Origin: CAYXZQ01 sp964469935
GTDB lineage: Archaea > Nanobdellota > Nanobdellia > Woesearchaeales > DSVV01
NCBI GenBank assembly: GCA_964469935.1
Contig: CAYXZQ010000003.1
Location: 1 to 63,294 of the forward strand
Length of the DNA: 63,294 bases
Reading direction: 5' to 3'
Positions 48,021-56,879 of the stretch are shown in pieces. The notes under the pieces were generated by a model. That model saw only the letters and a program-made list of their open reading frames with translations, had not been told where the DNA came from and searched no databases. The stretch's first letter is position 1; each line of letters begins with the position of its first letter. The position numbers were made by a program, and so were the translations under genes.

Positions 48021-49795
48021 GCAAGATCAAGAAGCTTGTCACGAACATAAGGGTCATAATACTCGTAATCATACTTGCAGCGATGTTGATCACTATCCAT
48101 CCTGATCCATACAAGAAAGGCGTCGCAATCAGGGCCGTGGCCAAGAACTCGTCGGCAGAGATTGCGGGTATCCATAGCCCGCTTCCTTCTGACAAGCCGA
48201 TGTTTCGGGAAGTCATATTCGACATTAACGGCCAGGCAGTCAACGACCTGAGCGATTATTACAACATAACAAGCAGGCTCAAGCCCGGCGACACGGTTAT
48301 CATCAGGACCACGTCGAACTTCGACTATTCAGGGGACCAAAGGAAGCTTTCACTGACATCCCTGACCCACAAGTACACCCTGACTGTCCTTCCCGAGTAC
48401 AACACGACCGTGCTCAACGAGACAGAGAACGTGACAGTCCATAAAGTCGTCCCTGAGAACGTGACAGTGAATGGCACGGTGATGCTTGAGAACAGGACAA
48501 TCAACGTGACCGAGACTAGGCACAAGGTAAAGAAGACCCTGGTCGGTGCCCAGGACCTCGGCCTGACAGTCTACCAGGCACCGACAAGCAACATCAAGAA
48601 AGGCCTTGACCTGCAGGGCGGGACAAGGGTCCTCCTGCAGCCGGAACATCCGGTCAGCGACAGCGATTTCTCCCTCATCATGGACAACCTCAAGCAGAGG
48701 CTCAATGTATACGGCCTGTCCGACATCGTCGTGAGGAAGGTCACAGACCTGACAGGCAACAACTACATACTCGTTGAGGTCGCGGGAGCGAACCAGGAGG
48801 AGGTCAAGAACCTCATCGCAAGCCAGGGCAAGTTCGAGGCTAAGATAAGGAACAACACGGTATTCAGGGGAGGGCAGGACATAAAATACGTCTGCAGGAG
48901 CGCGGACTGCAGCTATGCTGAGGACCCGAGGCAGCCGTGCAGCCAGAACAGCGACGGGAAATGGTACTGCAGGTTCCAGTTCAGCATAACGCTCAGCCCG
49001 GAAGCGGCCCAGAGGCAGGCCGATCTCACAAAAGACCTCCAGGTCATAACCAAGGACAGCCAGCAGTACCTGAACGAGTCAATCGACCTTTACCTTGACA
49101 ATTCTCTGGTGGACAGCCTCCAGATAGGGGCTGATCTGAGGGGGACACCGACCACCGACATAGCCATCTCCGGCAGCGGTTCCGGGGATTCGTACCAGGA
49201 GGCTGTCCAGGACAGCGCCCAGAACATGAAGCGTCTGCAGACCATACTCATCACAGGAAGCCTACCTGTCGCGCTCAACATCGTGAACATAGACACTGTT
49301 TCACCAACTCTCGGACAGGAATTTCTGAGAAACGTTCTCTATATAGGGTTATTTGCACTTCTTGCTGTAGCAGCAGTCGTCGTCTTGAGGTACAGGGACG
49401 TGAAGATTGCCCTTCCAATGCTTTTTACCATGGGTTCGGAGATAATCATGCTCCTGGGACTTGCATCGCTCATCGGCTGGAACCTAGACCTCGCGGCAAT
49501 CGCAGGTATCCTGGTTGCAGTAGGAACTGGCGTGGATGACCAGATAGTCATAATAGACGAGCTTAAGCAGCAGAGAAAAGAGACAATCCTGAACTGGGTT
49601 GAGAGGCTCAAGCGCGCGTTCTTCATAATAATGGCCGCATACTTCACGACTGTCGTCGCCATGCTTCCGTTGTGGTGGGTCGGCGCAGGACTTGTCAGGG
49701 GCTTTGCGATAACTACCATTGCAGGTGTCTCCTTCGGGGTTTTCGTGTCGAGGCCTGCATTCGGCGCGATTGTCGAGATACTGCTGAAGGATTAG
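48017..49795 (+). CDS. secD: Protein-export membrane protein SecD
   Basis: 592 residues. Start TTG 48017 overlaps the secF TGA (TTGA). A PDZ-like stretch follows helix 1 (RGLDLQGG-type motif seen as KKGLDLQGGTRVLLQPEH, about 195-212), the large outside P1 domain, and five C-terminal helices (LDLAAIAGILVAVGTGVDDQ). The outside part includes an Asn/Thr/Val-rich repeat (NVTVNGTV) unusual for SecD. Ends in TAG. Confidence 0.92.
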   Translation: MSKIKKLVTNIRVIILVIILAAMLITIHPDPYKKGVAIRAVAKNSSAEIAGIHSPLPSDKPMFREVIFDINGQAVNDLSDYYNITSRLKPGDTVIIRTTSNFDYSGDQRKLSLTSLTHKYTLTVLPEYNTTVLNETENVTVHKVVPENVTVNGTVMLENRTINVTETRHKVKKTLVGAQDLGLTVYQAPTSNIKKGLDLQGGTRVLLQPEHPVSDSDFSLIMDNLKQRLNVYGLSDIVVRKVTDLTGNNYILVEVAGANQEEVKNLIASQGKFEAKIRNNTVFRGGQDIKYVCRSADCSYAEDPRQPCSQNSDGKWYCRFQFSITLSPEAAQRQADLTKDLQVITKDSQQYLNESIDLYLDNSLVDSLQIGADLRGTPTTDIAISGSGSGDSYQEAVQDSAQNMKRLQTILITGSLPVALNIVNIDTVSPTLGQEFLRNVLYIGLFALLAVAAVVVLRYRDVKIALPMLFTMGSEIIMLLGLASLIGWNLDLAAIAGILVAVGTGVDDQIVIIDELKQQRKETILNWVERLKRAFFIIMAAYFTTVVAMLPLWWVGAGLVRGFAITTIAGVSFGVFVSRPAFGAIVEILLKD

Positions 49796-49811
49796 GATCA
49801 AGAAGATTTCT

Positions 49812-51104
49812 TCAAGCTGGAGAATTCACTTTTGAATTGCCGTTGTACAGTCCGCCGTTCGGAAGGATATACGACCTCCTGATGTCATTGTTCCTGACCA
49901 GGTTGTTGTACCTTTCCTTGAATTTGTTGTAGAATTTCTCAGTCGATATTCTCTGGAAGGCAATCTTCATGTTCGGCGGCAAAAATCCGCCTTCCTTGAC
50001 AGACCTGAGCCAGATCACATGGCTTTCAACAGGATAGAGACCTGTGTTCTGGTCGACTTCGACAAACCTCCTCTGGGAACATGACGGGAACGAATTCTTA
50101 CATTCTTCATCGATCGAGGACAGGTAAATGACATTGAGCACGTCCCTGTCTGTGCACGGGAACGAGCCTTTGCCGTGAGTCTCCTCGTATCTCTTCTTTA
50201 TGTCCTGTCCTATCTTCTCGTCCTGCCCGTCCTTATATATCTTCGGTGTTGCCTTGTCCCAGGTATCTATGGCATCAACAAGCAGGAATCCGAATGCCGC
50301 CTCCACGCCGAAGAGCAGCCCGACAGAGAGGAGTGCTGCATCATCGCTTACCCCGTAACCCTTTGCGAGCTCTATGTAGGCAGATACGTATCCATTCGAC
50401 GATTTGACGAAATCCCTGTTGCTGATTATCTTCTTGTGTACCAAGCTCTTGAGGTCTATGTCGTTGCTATTATCGAGGTTCGCGAGATCCTCGAGGGTGT
50501 AATCAGACTTCTTGAGCCTCGAGAGGTTGACAGCCCTGCTGATTCCCCTGTGAAGGGGGATGCCGTATTTTTTCTCAGCCTTTTTGCGCCACTCGGCGCT
50601 GTCAAGACAGCCCCCGATATACGCGCCTACCAGCACATGTAGAGGATTGCTGATGAGAGTGCCCTCAAATATCTTGATGCCGCCGAGCGGCTCCCTTCTC
50701 TCGTTAACGAGCTTCAGGCAGTGCTTGTGAGGCTTCTTGTCATTGTCGACGTACTTGAGCTTGTCCAGGCATAGGTTGAAATATTTCGATATATCGTTGA
50801 TTATCTCCTGCCTTTCGTAAAGGACCTTGCCGAGATGAAGATCAAGTGCCCTGATTATATCTTCTATGGAAGCATTCGGGTAGCTGTAGCTTCCATCTAG
50901 ACTGGATGAGGTTTCTGGTTTCCAGGCGCCATATATGGCCCGGCCCTGCAGGCTCTGCATAAGGAGAAGCTCTTTCTGGGTTGAGGCCAGTTCTACCGTT
51001 TTACAGAGGTAATGGAAAGTATCCTTGACAGCCTCCTTGAAGAATACATCTGGAGCGAATCTTTTGTCGTTATAAGCATGCTTCTCTGCAACACACCTCG
51101 TCAT
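49812..51104 (-). CDS. Unknown 430-aa protein
   Basis: I do not recognise it. Sequence is mostly helical with segments such as LYERQEIINDISKYFNLCLD and AALLSVGLLFGVEAAFGFLL; four Cys near 260-320. The open frame extends to 51869, but that part is the antisense of the UMP kinase gene, so ATG 51104 is taken. It converges with secD, with stops 16 nt apart. It looks soluble with one hydrophobic patch. Confidence 0.55.
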   Translation of the reverse strand: MTRCVAEKHAYNDKRFAPDVFFKEAVKDTFHYLCKTVELASTQKELLLMQSLQGRAIYGAWKPETSSSLDGSYSYPNASIEDIIRALDLHLGKVLYERQEIINDISKYFNLCLDKLKYVDNDKKPHKHCLKLVNERREPLGGIKIFEGTLISNPLHVLVGAYIGGCLDSAEWRKKAEKKYGIPLHRGISRAVNLSRLKKSDYTLEDLANLDNSNDIDLKSLVHKKIISNRDFVKSSNGYVSAYIELAKGYGVSDDAALLSVGLLFGVEAAFGFLLVDAIDTWDKATPKIYKDGQDEKIGQDIKKRYEETHGKGSFPCTDRDVLNVIYLSSIDEECKNSFPSCSQRRFVEVDQNTGLYPVESHVIWLRSVKEGGFLPPNMKIAFQRISTEKFYNKFKERYNNLVRNNDIRRSYILPNGGLYNGNSKVNSPA

Positions 51105-51210
51105 GCTTCGGATGATAATATGATTATATTTAAGCTTTTTGATATTCACTACTATATAATAGAGTATATTTATGGTTAGCTTTTTATAGAACTTATTTTT
51201 ACATCTGGAC

Positions 51211-51888
51211 ATGAGAACCACTGTCCTTTCCCTCGGCGGCTCGCTCATCGTGCCTGATGAGATAGATACAGGATTTCTGAAGAGGTTCAGGGAGCTCGTC
51301 CTTGAGCTTGCAGGCAGGGGCGACAGGCTTGTCATTTGCTGCGGAGGCGGAAAGATCTGCAGGAGATATCTCAGTGCAGCGGCAGAGATTTCAGAGATAA
51401 GCCATGACGACGGCGACTGGATTGGCATACAGTCGACAAAGCTCAATGCAGAGCTGGTGAGGTCGGTATTCTCCGGCAATGCATACGGAAAAGTCGTGGC
51501 CCATCCTTCTGAGAAGATAGACACGGACAAGAGGATAATCATCGGCGCAGGATTCGAGCCGGGCCATTCCTCCGACATGGGTGCAGTCCTTCTTGCCGAG
51601 AATTTCGGGGCAGGCACAGTCATAAACATGAGCAATGTCGACATGGTATATGACTCTGACCCTAAAGACAATCCCGGTGCAGAACCCATAAGGGAAACCA
51701 CTTGGGATGCGTTCCTTGAAATAATAGGAGAGGAGTGGGAGCCCGGCAGGAACACGCCTTTCGACCCTGTAGCGAGCAAGAAGGCACAGAGGCTTGGGCT
51801 GAGAGTCATAATTCTGAACGGCAGAAAGCTCGATAATCTCAGAAGCTGTATAGAGGGGAAAGAATTCACAGGGACTACAATATCCTGA
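51211..51888 (+). CDS. pyrH: UMP kinase (archaeal type)
   Basis: 225 residues of the amino-acid kinase fold: VLSLGGSLIVPDEI, LVICCGGGKICRRYL, GFEPGHSSDMGAVLLAE and MSNVDMVYDSDPKDNPGA, then TPFDPVASKKAQRLG. It phosphorylates UMP to UDP. A TATA-like TTTTATAGAAC lies about 25 nt upstream. Single gene, convergent with porB. Confidence 0.9.
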   Translation: MRTTVLSLGGSLIVPDEIDTGFLKRFRELVLELAGRGDRLVICCGGGKICRRYLSAAAEISEISHDDGDWIGIQSTKLNAELVRSVFSGNAYGKVVAHPSEKIDTDKRIIIGAGFEPGHSSDMGAVLLAENFGAGTVINMSNVDMVYDSDPKDNPGAEPIRETTWDAFLEIIGEEWEPGRNTPFDPVASKKAQRLGLRVIILNGRKLDNLRSCIEGKEFTGTTIS

Positions 51889-51909
51889 ACTTAAGCCGGA
51901 CCCGTACTC

Positions 51910-52821
51910 TCATATCTTTATCCTGACCTTGGTCGAATCGAGCTGCTGCAACCTGTCCCACTGTGTGTCTATGTGTTCCTGTATGCCCTTGATCTCTCTT
52001 GGTGACAGATGTTTGAACCTGCCCTGGAGCTTGAGATAATCCTCTATCGGCTGCGGATTCGAAGGCTTCCTGTAAAGTGTAAGCGCTCCGTCCTCTATCT
52101 CGTAAAGGGGAGTAACCTTGGTCTGGAAAGCCTTCTTCGCTACTTCAATCGTCAGGTTTGAGGGGTGCTTCCATCCTGTCGGACATGGCGAGTATACCTG
52201 CACATAACTTGGACCTTTGTGAGCCAGGGCCTTTCTCACAACCTTGAGATAATCCTGCGGATAAGCAATGTTCGCTGTCGCGACATACGCGCCGTGGGCG
52301 CCGAATATCAGGGGCAGAGGCTTCTTGTATTCCTGCTTGCCGTGTATCTTCTTTCCCGCGGGTGTTGTCGTCGTGGATGCGAGCTTAGGGGTTGCTCCGC
52401 TTCTCTGAATCCCTGTGTTCATGTAGGCACCGTTGTCATAACAGATATAGGTGAAATGCTCGCCTCTCTCGAAAGCGCCGCTTATGAACTGGAACCCGAT
52501 GTCGAATGTCCCGCCGTCGCCCCCGAACACGACGATGTTCATCTTCTGCCTCTTGCCTTGCATCTTCAGGGACCTGTGGATGCCTGAGGCTATGGATGCG
52601 GCATTCTCGAACGCACCATGAATCCACGGGACCCTCCAGCTAGTCTCGGGATAGGGAGTCGAGAACACCTCGACACAGCCCGTGGCGGAAACTACTATGG
52701 TGTTCTTGCCTGCTGCCTTGAGCCCATACCTTATGGCAAGGGCTGGTCCACACCCTGCACAGGCTCTGTGGCCTGATGCAAAATGCTCCTCTGTCGGTAT
52801 ATTATTAATCTGCTTCATCAT
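51910..52821 (-). CDS. porB: Pyruvate:ferredoxin oxidoreductase, beta subunit
   Basis: 303 residues: RACAGCGPALAIRYGLKA with cluster Cys residues, and the thiamine-diphosphate motif FGGDGGTFDIGFQFISG ... CYDNGAYMNTG. With PorA, D and G it oxidises pyruvate to acetyl-CoA and reduces ferredoxin. Its ATG overlaps the zinc-ribbon gene by 4 nt; it is last in the operon. Confidence 0.93.
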   Translation of the reverse strand: MMKQINNIPTEEHFASGHRACAGCGPALAIRYGLKAAGKNTIVVSATGCVEVFSTPYPETSWRVPWIHGAFENAASIASGIHRSLKMQGKRQKMNIVVFGGDGGTFDIGFQFISGAFERGEHFTYICYDNGAYMNTGIQRSGATPKLASTTTTPAGKKIHGKQEYKKPLPLIFGAHGAYVATANIAYPQDYLKVVRKALAHKGPSYVQVYSPCPTGWKHPSNLTIEVAKKAFQTKVTPLYEIEDGALTLYRKPSNPQPIEDYLKLQGRFKHLSPREIKGIQEHIDTQWDRLQQLDSTKVRIKI

Positions 52822-53078
52822 CCGTTCACCATATCCTCGATGTTTCCCATGCGGTTTCTCCTTATAATCTCATCAGCCCACGAGTCATGGCCTGAGCCCT
52901 CGAAGCCGACCTTGATTTTGCCGAGCTTCCCGCAGGTTGGGCATGTGTGCTCCTTGTAGTGCTTCCTCAGGTAAAACCTCGATTTCCATTTCCGTACCTC
53001 TTCAACACCGAACCTCTGTTTGCAGTAGGGGCAGTTGGTCTGAAGTTCCTCTTCATTCACCAGGTGATGCACTGTCAT
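52818..53078 (-). CDS. Zinc-ribbon protein inside the por operon
   Basis: 86 residues with CPYCKQRFGVEEVRKWKSRF and TCPTCGKLGKI, plus a C-terminal helix (SWADEIIRRNRM). No enzyme domain. It starts 17 nt after porA and overlaps porB by 4 nt, so it is co-translated with the oxidoreductase. Possibly an assembly or regulatory factor. Confidence 0.7.
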   Translation of the reverse strand: MTVHHLVNEEELQTNCPYCKQRFGVEEVRKWKSRFYLRKHYKEHTCPTCGKLGKIKVGFEGSGHDSWADEIIRRNRMGNIEDMVNG

Positions 53079-53094
53079 CTCTGTATCATCCCTG

Positions 53095-54261
53095 TTACTG
53101 CGTATTTATCCATTCTGATTCTATGTCTTTCGCCTTTATGGCATGCTCTATGTCCTGGGGCCTGACATCCCTTCCGCCGAGCCCTGCAATGAATCCGTTG
53201 ACCTTGATCTTCTTGTTTGGGAATAGGGCTGCCTTGACGTCAGTCGCCAGAGCACCCTCGAAACCTAGCGATATGTCCCTGTCGATGACTTGAAGTGTCC
53301 TGATGTTCTTTACAGCCGTCCTCAATTCATTCACAGGGAAAGGCCGAAAAGACTTTATCCTTATGAGCCCGACCTTCATGCCTTTTTTTTTCAAGCCATC
53401 GATGACATGCCTTGCAGTGCTGCAGATAGTGCCCATGGCTACGAGGGCCGTCTTTGCACCCTGCATGTTGTAAGTGTCAATGAGCCCGTCGCCGTAGCCT
53501 CTTCCGAATTCCCTCTTGAAATCCCTGTTGGTCTTCTTCAATAACCCCTTGGACCTCTCCATCGCATCCTGCTCCTGCTTCTTGAATTCCATGAATGAGT
53601 TTGGGAACCCGACAGGTCCCATGGTGACCGGTTTTTTCGGGTCAAGCACGTAATACGGCTTCATTCTTGGCAAAAATCTCCTGACCTGCGCTTGTATGGG
53701 AATTTCCACTGGCTCGTAAACGTGGCTCAATGTGAAGCCGTCAATGCAGACCATCACAGGAAGGAGGACCTTGTGGTCCTCAGCGACCTTGAATGCCATT
53801 ATAGTGGTGTCGAGCGCCTCCTGCGCAGATTCGACATACAGCTGTATCCAGCCGGTATCCCTTGCTGATACCGAGTCCTGATGATCGTTCCAGATGTTTA
53901 TCGGTGCTGAGAGCGCCCTGTTCGCGACTGCCATGACAACAGGCAGCCTCATGCCTGATACTATGTGCAGGACCTCATGCATGAGGGCAAGGCCCTGCGA
54001 GGCCGTCGCAGAGAACACCCGCGAGCCTGCCGCGCTTGCGCCGAGAGCTGCTGAGATTGCCGCATGCTCTGACTCGACATGTATCATCTCGCAGTTCATC
54101 TCTCCGTCATTGATGAAATCAGCGAGCCTCTCGACTATGTGCGTCTGGGGTGTGATGGGATACATGGGAATCACCGTTGGCTCGCAGAGCCTTGCAGCCA
54201 TCGCCACGCCCATCGAGGTCTCGATGACCTTCCTTACTGACTTACCTCGTTTCTTAGCCAT
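53095..54261 (-). CDS. porA: Pyruvate:ferredoxin oxidoreductase, alpha subunit
   Basis: 388 residues: PMYPITPQTHIVERLADFI, VESEHAAISAALGASAAGSR, TASQGLALMHEVLHIVSGMR and RALSAPINIWNDHQDSVSAR, all classic PorA segments for pyruvate binding, then the C-terminal transketolase-like domain. It overlaps the CutA gene by 28 nt. Confidence 0.93.
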   Translation of the reverse strand: MAKKRGKSVRKVIETSMGVAMAARLCEPTVIPMYPITPQTHIVERLADFINDGEMNCEMIHVESEHAAISAALGASAAGSRVFSATASQGLALMHEVLHIVSGMRLPVVMAVANRALSAPINIWNDHQDSVSARDTGWIQLYVESAQEALDTTIMAFKVAEDHKVLLPVMVCIDGFTLSHVYEPVEIPIQAQVRRFLPRMKPYYVLDPKKPVTMGPVGFPNSFMEFKKQEQDAMERSKGLLKKTNRDFKREFGRGYGDGLIDTYNMQGAKTALVAMGTICSTARHVIDGLKKKGMKVGLIRIKSFRPFPVNELRTAVKNIRTLQVIDRDISLGFEGALATDVKAALFPNKKIKVNGFIAGLGGRDVRPQDIEHAIKAKDIESEWINTQ

Positions 54262-54548
54262 TTTTCATACGACTGGTTCGAGCCTATGCTGAATCTTGTC
54301 ACGGCCGGGATCTCATACGAATGGAGCCTCTCAGTCTCCTCCACGACGCCTGCATACTTCTCCTCGACTGTCTTTGCCAGGAGCACAGTCTCATTCTCAT
54401 CAGCAGGCTCTCCCTTCCACATGTAGAGGGAATTGACAGGCCAGATGTTTGCGCAAGCGATGAGCCTCTTCTCCAAAAGATGCATCGACAGCCTCCTTGC
54501 CTCATCCTCATCCCTGCATGGGATGTAAACCGCTATCATCCCTGCCAT
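54234..54548 (-). CDS. cutA: CutA1 divalent-ion tolerance protein
   Basis: 104 residues: AVYIPCRDEDEARRLSMHLL, KRLIACANIWPVNSLYMWKG, TVLLAKTVEEKYAGVVEETE and HSYEIPAVTRFSI, the CutA1 trimer signature. ATG 54548 starts 2 nt after the porD stop; the longer frame to 54614 is antisense-free but lies within porD. CutA inside a por operon is unusual. Confidence 0.92.
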   Translation of the reverse strand: MAGMIAVYIPCRDEDEARRLSMHLLEKRLIACANIWPVNSLYMWKGEPADENETVLLAKTVEEKYAGVVEETERLHSYEIPAVTRFSIGSNQSYEKWLRNEVSQ

Positions 54549-54550
54549 GC

Positions 54551-54832
54551 TCACTTCTCCTCCCTGGTCATTATTATTGCTCCGAACGGGCATGCCTTTG
54601 CGCATATCCCGCATCCCTTGCAGTAATCGTAATTTATCTCGAATTTCTCGTTTATCGCCATGTCAGGGCAGAACATCCAGCAAAAGCTGCAGTTCGTGCA
54701 TTTCTTCGGGTCCTTGAGAGGCTTCATCACCCGCCAGCTCCCTGTCTTGTTGTTCATGGAGTTGCCAGGTTCTGTTATCACAGCCCCGAGGTTGAACTTC
54801 AACCCTGCCTTCTGTTTTCGCTTCTTTTTCAT
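54551..54832 (-). CDS. porD: Pyruvate:ferredoxin oxidoreductase, delta subunit (ferredoxin)
   Basis: 93 residues with two 4Fe-4S motifs, CTNCSFCWMFCP and CKGCGICAKACP. It carries electrons from the catalytic subunits to ferredoxin. Starts on an ATGA overlap with porG. Confidence 0.93.
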   Translation of the reverse strand: MKKKRKQKAGLKFNLGAVITEPGNSMNNKTGSWRVMKPLKDPKKCTNCSFCWMFCPDMAINEKFEINYDYCKGCGICAKACPFGAIIMTREEK

Positions 54833-55380
54833 CTTGTTGCCTTGTATACGGCCTCGATGGCCTGCTTGTTTAGCTCGGTTATCTTCGGCCCCTTTGTGTT
54901 GTAGAATACCTCGTCCACGGCCTTCTTGAGCGACCTGATGCTGACAAGCCCTGTGATCTTTGAGAATGCCCCGAGCATCGGGGTGTTTACTATCGCCCTG
55001 TGGAAGATGCCGAGCGCGATCTCAGTGGCATTGACGACATGGATGTCGAAATCTCCCTTGATACCGAGTTCCTTTGCGCTCTTGTTCGAATTGATTATCA
55101 GCGCGCCCTTCTTCTTGAGGCCCTTTGTCACGTCGACCGTCGCGAGAAGGGACGGATCGAGGACCAGCGCGATGTCAGGCTCATATACCTCTGACCTGAG
55201 CTGGATGGGCTTCTTGTCGATCCTTGCGAATGCCGCCACAGGCGCACCCGCCCTCTCGACCCCGAACATCGGGAATGTCTGGGAATACATCCCGTCATGG
55301 AACGCCCCTATAGCCATGAGCTGGCCTGTCGTGACTCCTCCCTGGCCGCCTCTTCCATGGATACGTATCTCGAACATCAA
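54829..55380 (-). CDS. porG: Pyruvate:ferredoxin oxidoreductase, gamma subunit
   Basis: 183 residues: EIRIHGRGGQGGVTTGQLMA, FPMFGVERAGAPVAAFARID, then NATEIALGIFHRAIVNTPML. This subunit binds CoA. It is the first gene of the operon; upstream lies an AT-rich promoter region shared with the divergent nop5 gene. Confidence 0.93.
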   Translation of the reverse strand: MMFEIRIHGRGGQGGVTTGQLMAIGAFHDGMYSQTFPMFGVERAGAPVAAFARIDKKPIQLRSEVYEPDIALVLDPSLLATVDVTKGLKKKGALIINSNKSAKELGIKGDFDIHVVNATEIALGIFHRAIVNTPMLGAFSKITGLVSIRSLKKAVDEVFYNTKGPKITELNKQAIEAVYKATR

Positions 55381-55476
55381 TTATTGACGTTCGGGAATTA
55401 ATATTTATAATTTTCTGTTTTATTTGACTATCGCAAAATGCTAAAATTTTTATAAAGGGACGCTATCCAGGGATCC

Positions 55477-56214
55477 ATGAAGGACAGCAATTTCCTGAAG
55501 AAGTATTATGCTGGGAATCTTGAAATCACAAAAAAAAGGCTAAGGGATTCGATCTCTGATGATAACTTCATAGGCCAGTGCATAAGCAATATCGAGGATA
55601 TCGAGAAGGCTGCAAACATGCTCTCAAAAAGGCTGAGGGAGTGGTATGAGCTGAAAAATCCTGAATTCTCAAGGGATGTCGGCAGTCATGAGAGCTTCGT
55701 ACGCCTGATTATCGAAGGAAAGGAAGCCAGGTCCCGGGATTCGATGGGCGTTGAACTTGACAGGACTGATTATGAACCCATCATGCGCCTCGCTCGAGAG
55801 ATAGCTTCCCTCTACAGTCTAAGGGATAAGCAGGAGGCCTATCTTGAGAAGAAGATGAGAAGCCACTGCCCGAACATCACCGAGGTCGCGGGTAGCCTGC
55901 TAGGAGCAAGGCTGCTTTCTCACGCAGGGAGCCTCAGGAAGCTATCTATCATGACTGCATCGAAGATACAACTCATCGGAGCTGAAAAGGCTCTCTTTCG
56001 CCACATGAGGACAGGAGCAAAGGCCCCTAAACATGGCATCATACTCCATCATCCGCTGCTCCAGAACGCGAAGGCAGGACAGAGAGGCAAGGCTGCAAGG
56101 GCACTTGCCGACAAGATAGCGATTGCTGCAAAGGTGGATTATTTCAAGGGCGAATTCGTAGGCAGCAGGCTGAAAGCTGAGCTCGAGAAAAAGATCACAG
56201 CAATCGAAAGATGA
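55477..56214 (+). CDS. nop5: NOP5/Nop56-like C/D box RNP protein lacking the N-terminal domain
   Basis: 245 residues: coiled-coil part (ENFIGQCISNIEDIEKAANM-like segment at about 30-50), YSLRDKQEAYLEKKMRSHCP, then the Nop domain PNITEVAGSLLGARLLSHAG and LIGAEKALFRHMRTGAKAPKHGI. NOP5 joins L7Ae-bound C/D box sRNA to fibrillarin. The family normally has about 120 more N-terminal residues that bind fibrillarin; here the protein begins at the coiled coil. TATA box AATTTTTATAAAGG lies 25 nt upstream, confirming the start. Confidence 0.88.
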   Translation: MKDSNFLKKYYAGNLEITKKRLRDSISDDNFIGQCISNIEDIEKAANMLSKRLREWYELKNPEFSRDVGSHESFVRLIIEGKEARSRDSMGVELDRTDYEPIMRLAREIASLYSLRDKQEAYLEKKMRSHCPNITEVAGSLLGARLLSHAGSLRKLSIMTASKIQLIGAEKALFRHMRTGAKAPKHGIILHHPLLQNAKAGQRGKAARALADKIAIAAKVDYFKGEFVGSRLKAELEKKITAIER

Positions 56215-56879
56215 TAGAGGTCATTGCCTGGATAATACTTACCCTACTTGTGGCGAGCCTGAGCGCAATCTCCGCAAGAAAGCACGGGCCTGAATACATA
56301 ATAGGCCTTTATGCCGCGATGGCAGTCATCGCGAATGTCATAGCAGGAAAGATTGTTGTATTCGCCTACTGGAGCATACCTGCAGGCGTCATAGTCTATG
56401 CGTCGACTTTCCTGCTGACAGACATGCTCTCGGAATTCTACGGAAAGAAGGCAGCTAGAAAGGCTGTCTGGGCTGGATTTTTCGGAAACGTAATGCTGGT
56501 CCTCAGCGTCTGGATAGCAATCCGCTGGCAGGCAGCGCCTTTCTGGCTGGACCAGCAGGCATTCACTGCGGTTCTCGGCAATACCTGGAGAATCGTCCTT
56601 GCATCCCTGGCAGCCTATCTTGTGAGCCAGAACCATGACATCTGGGCTTATGATTTCTGGAAGAAGCTCACCAAGGGAAGGCATCTCTGGCTGAGGAACA
56701 ATGCCTCGACAATGGTCAGCCAACTCCTTGACACTGTCATATTCATAACAATCGGGTTCTACGGCCTATTTCCGGTCCTGCCCATGATTATCGGCCAGTA
56801 CATAGTCAAGATCATCATCGCGCTTCTCGACACGCCGTACCTCTATGCTGTCAGGTGGTACTACCGCCTTCGGAGATAG
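56211..56879 (+). CDS. yhhQ: Queuosine/archaeosine precursor transporter, YhhQ family
   Basis: 222 residues, about six helices, with ASTFLLTDMLSEFYGKKAAR, SLAAYLVSQNHDIWAYDFWK and LRNNASTMVSQLLDTVIFIT, the VUT/YhhQ signatures. It imports preQ0/preQ1-type bases for tRNA modification. It overlaps nop5 by 4 nt, so RNA-modification genes are coupled. It ends in TAG and overlaps the convergent nuclease gene. Confidence 0.88.
   Translation: MIEVIAWIILTLLVASLSAISARKHGPEYIIGLYAAMAVIANVIAGKIVVFAYWSIPAGVIVYASTFLLTDMLSEFYGKKAARKAVWAGFFGNVMLVLSVWIAIRWQAAPFWLDQQAFTAVLGNTWRIVLASLAAYLVSQNHDIWAYDFWKKLTKGRHLWLRNNASTMVSQLLDTVIFITIGFYGLFPVLPMIIGQYIVKIIIALLDTPYLYAVRWYYRLRR

Noticed and set aside
49812..51869. 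A 685-codon minus-strand frame
   Set aside because: Its first 255 codons are the exact antisense of the UMP kinase gene and the AT-rich promoter gap; the real gene starts at 51104.
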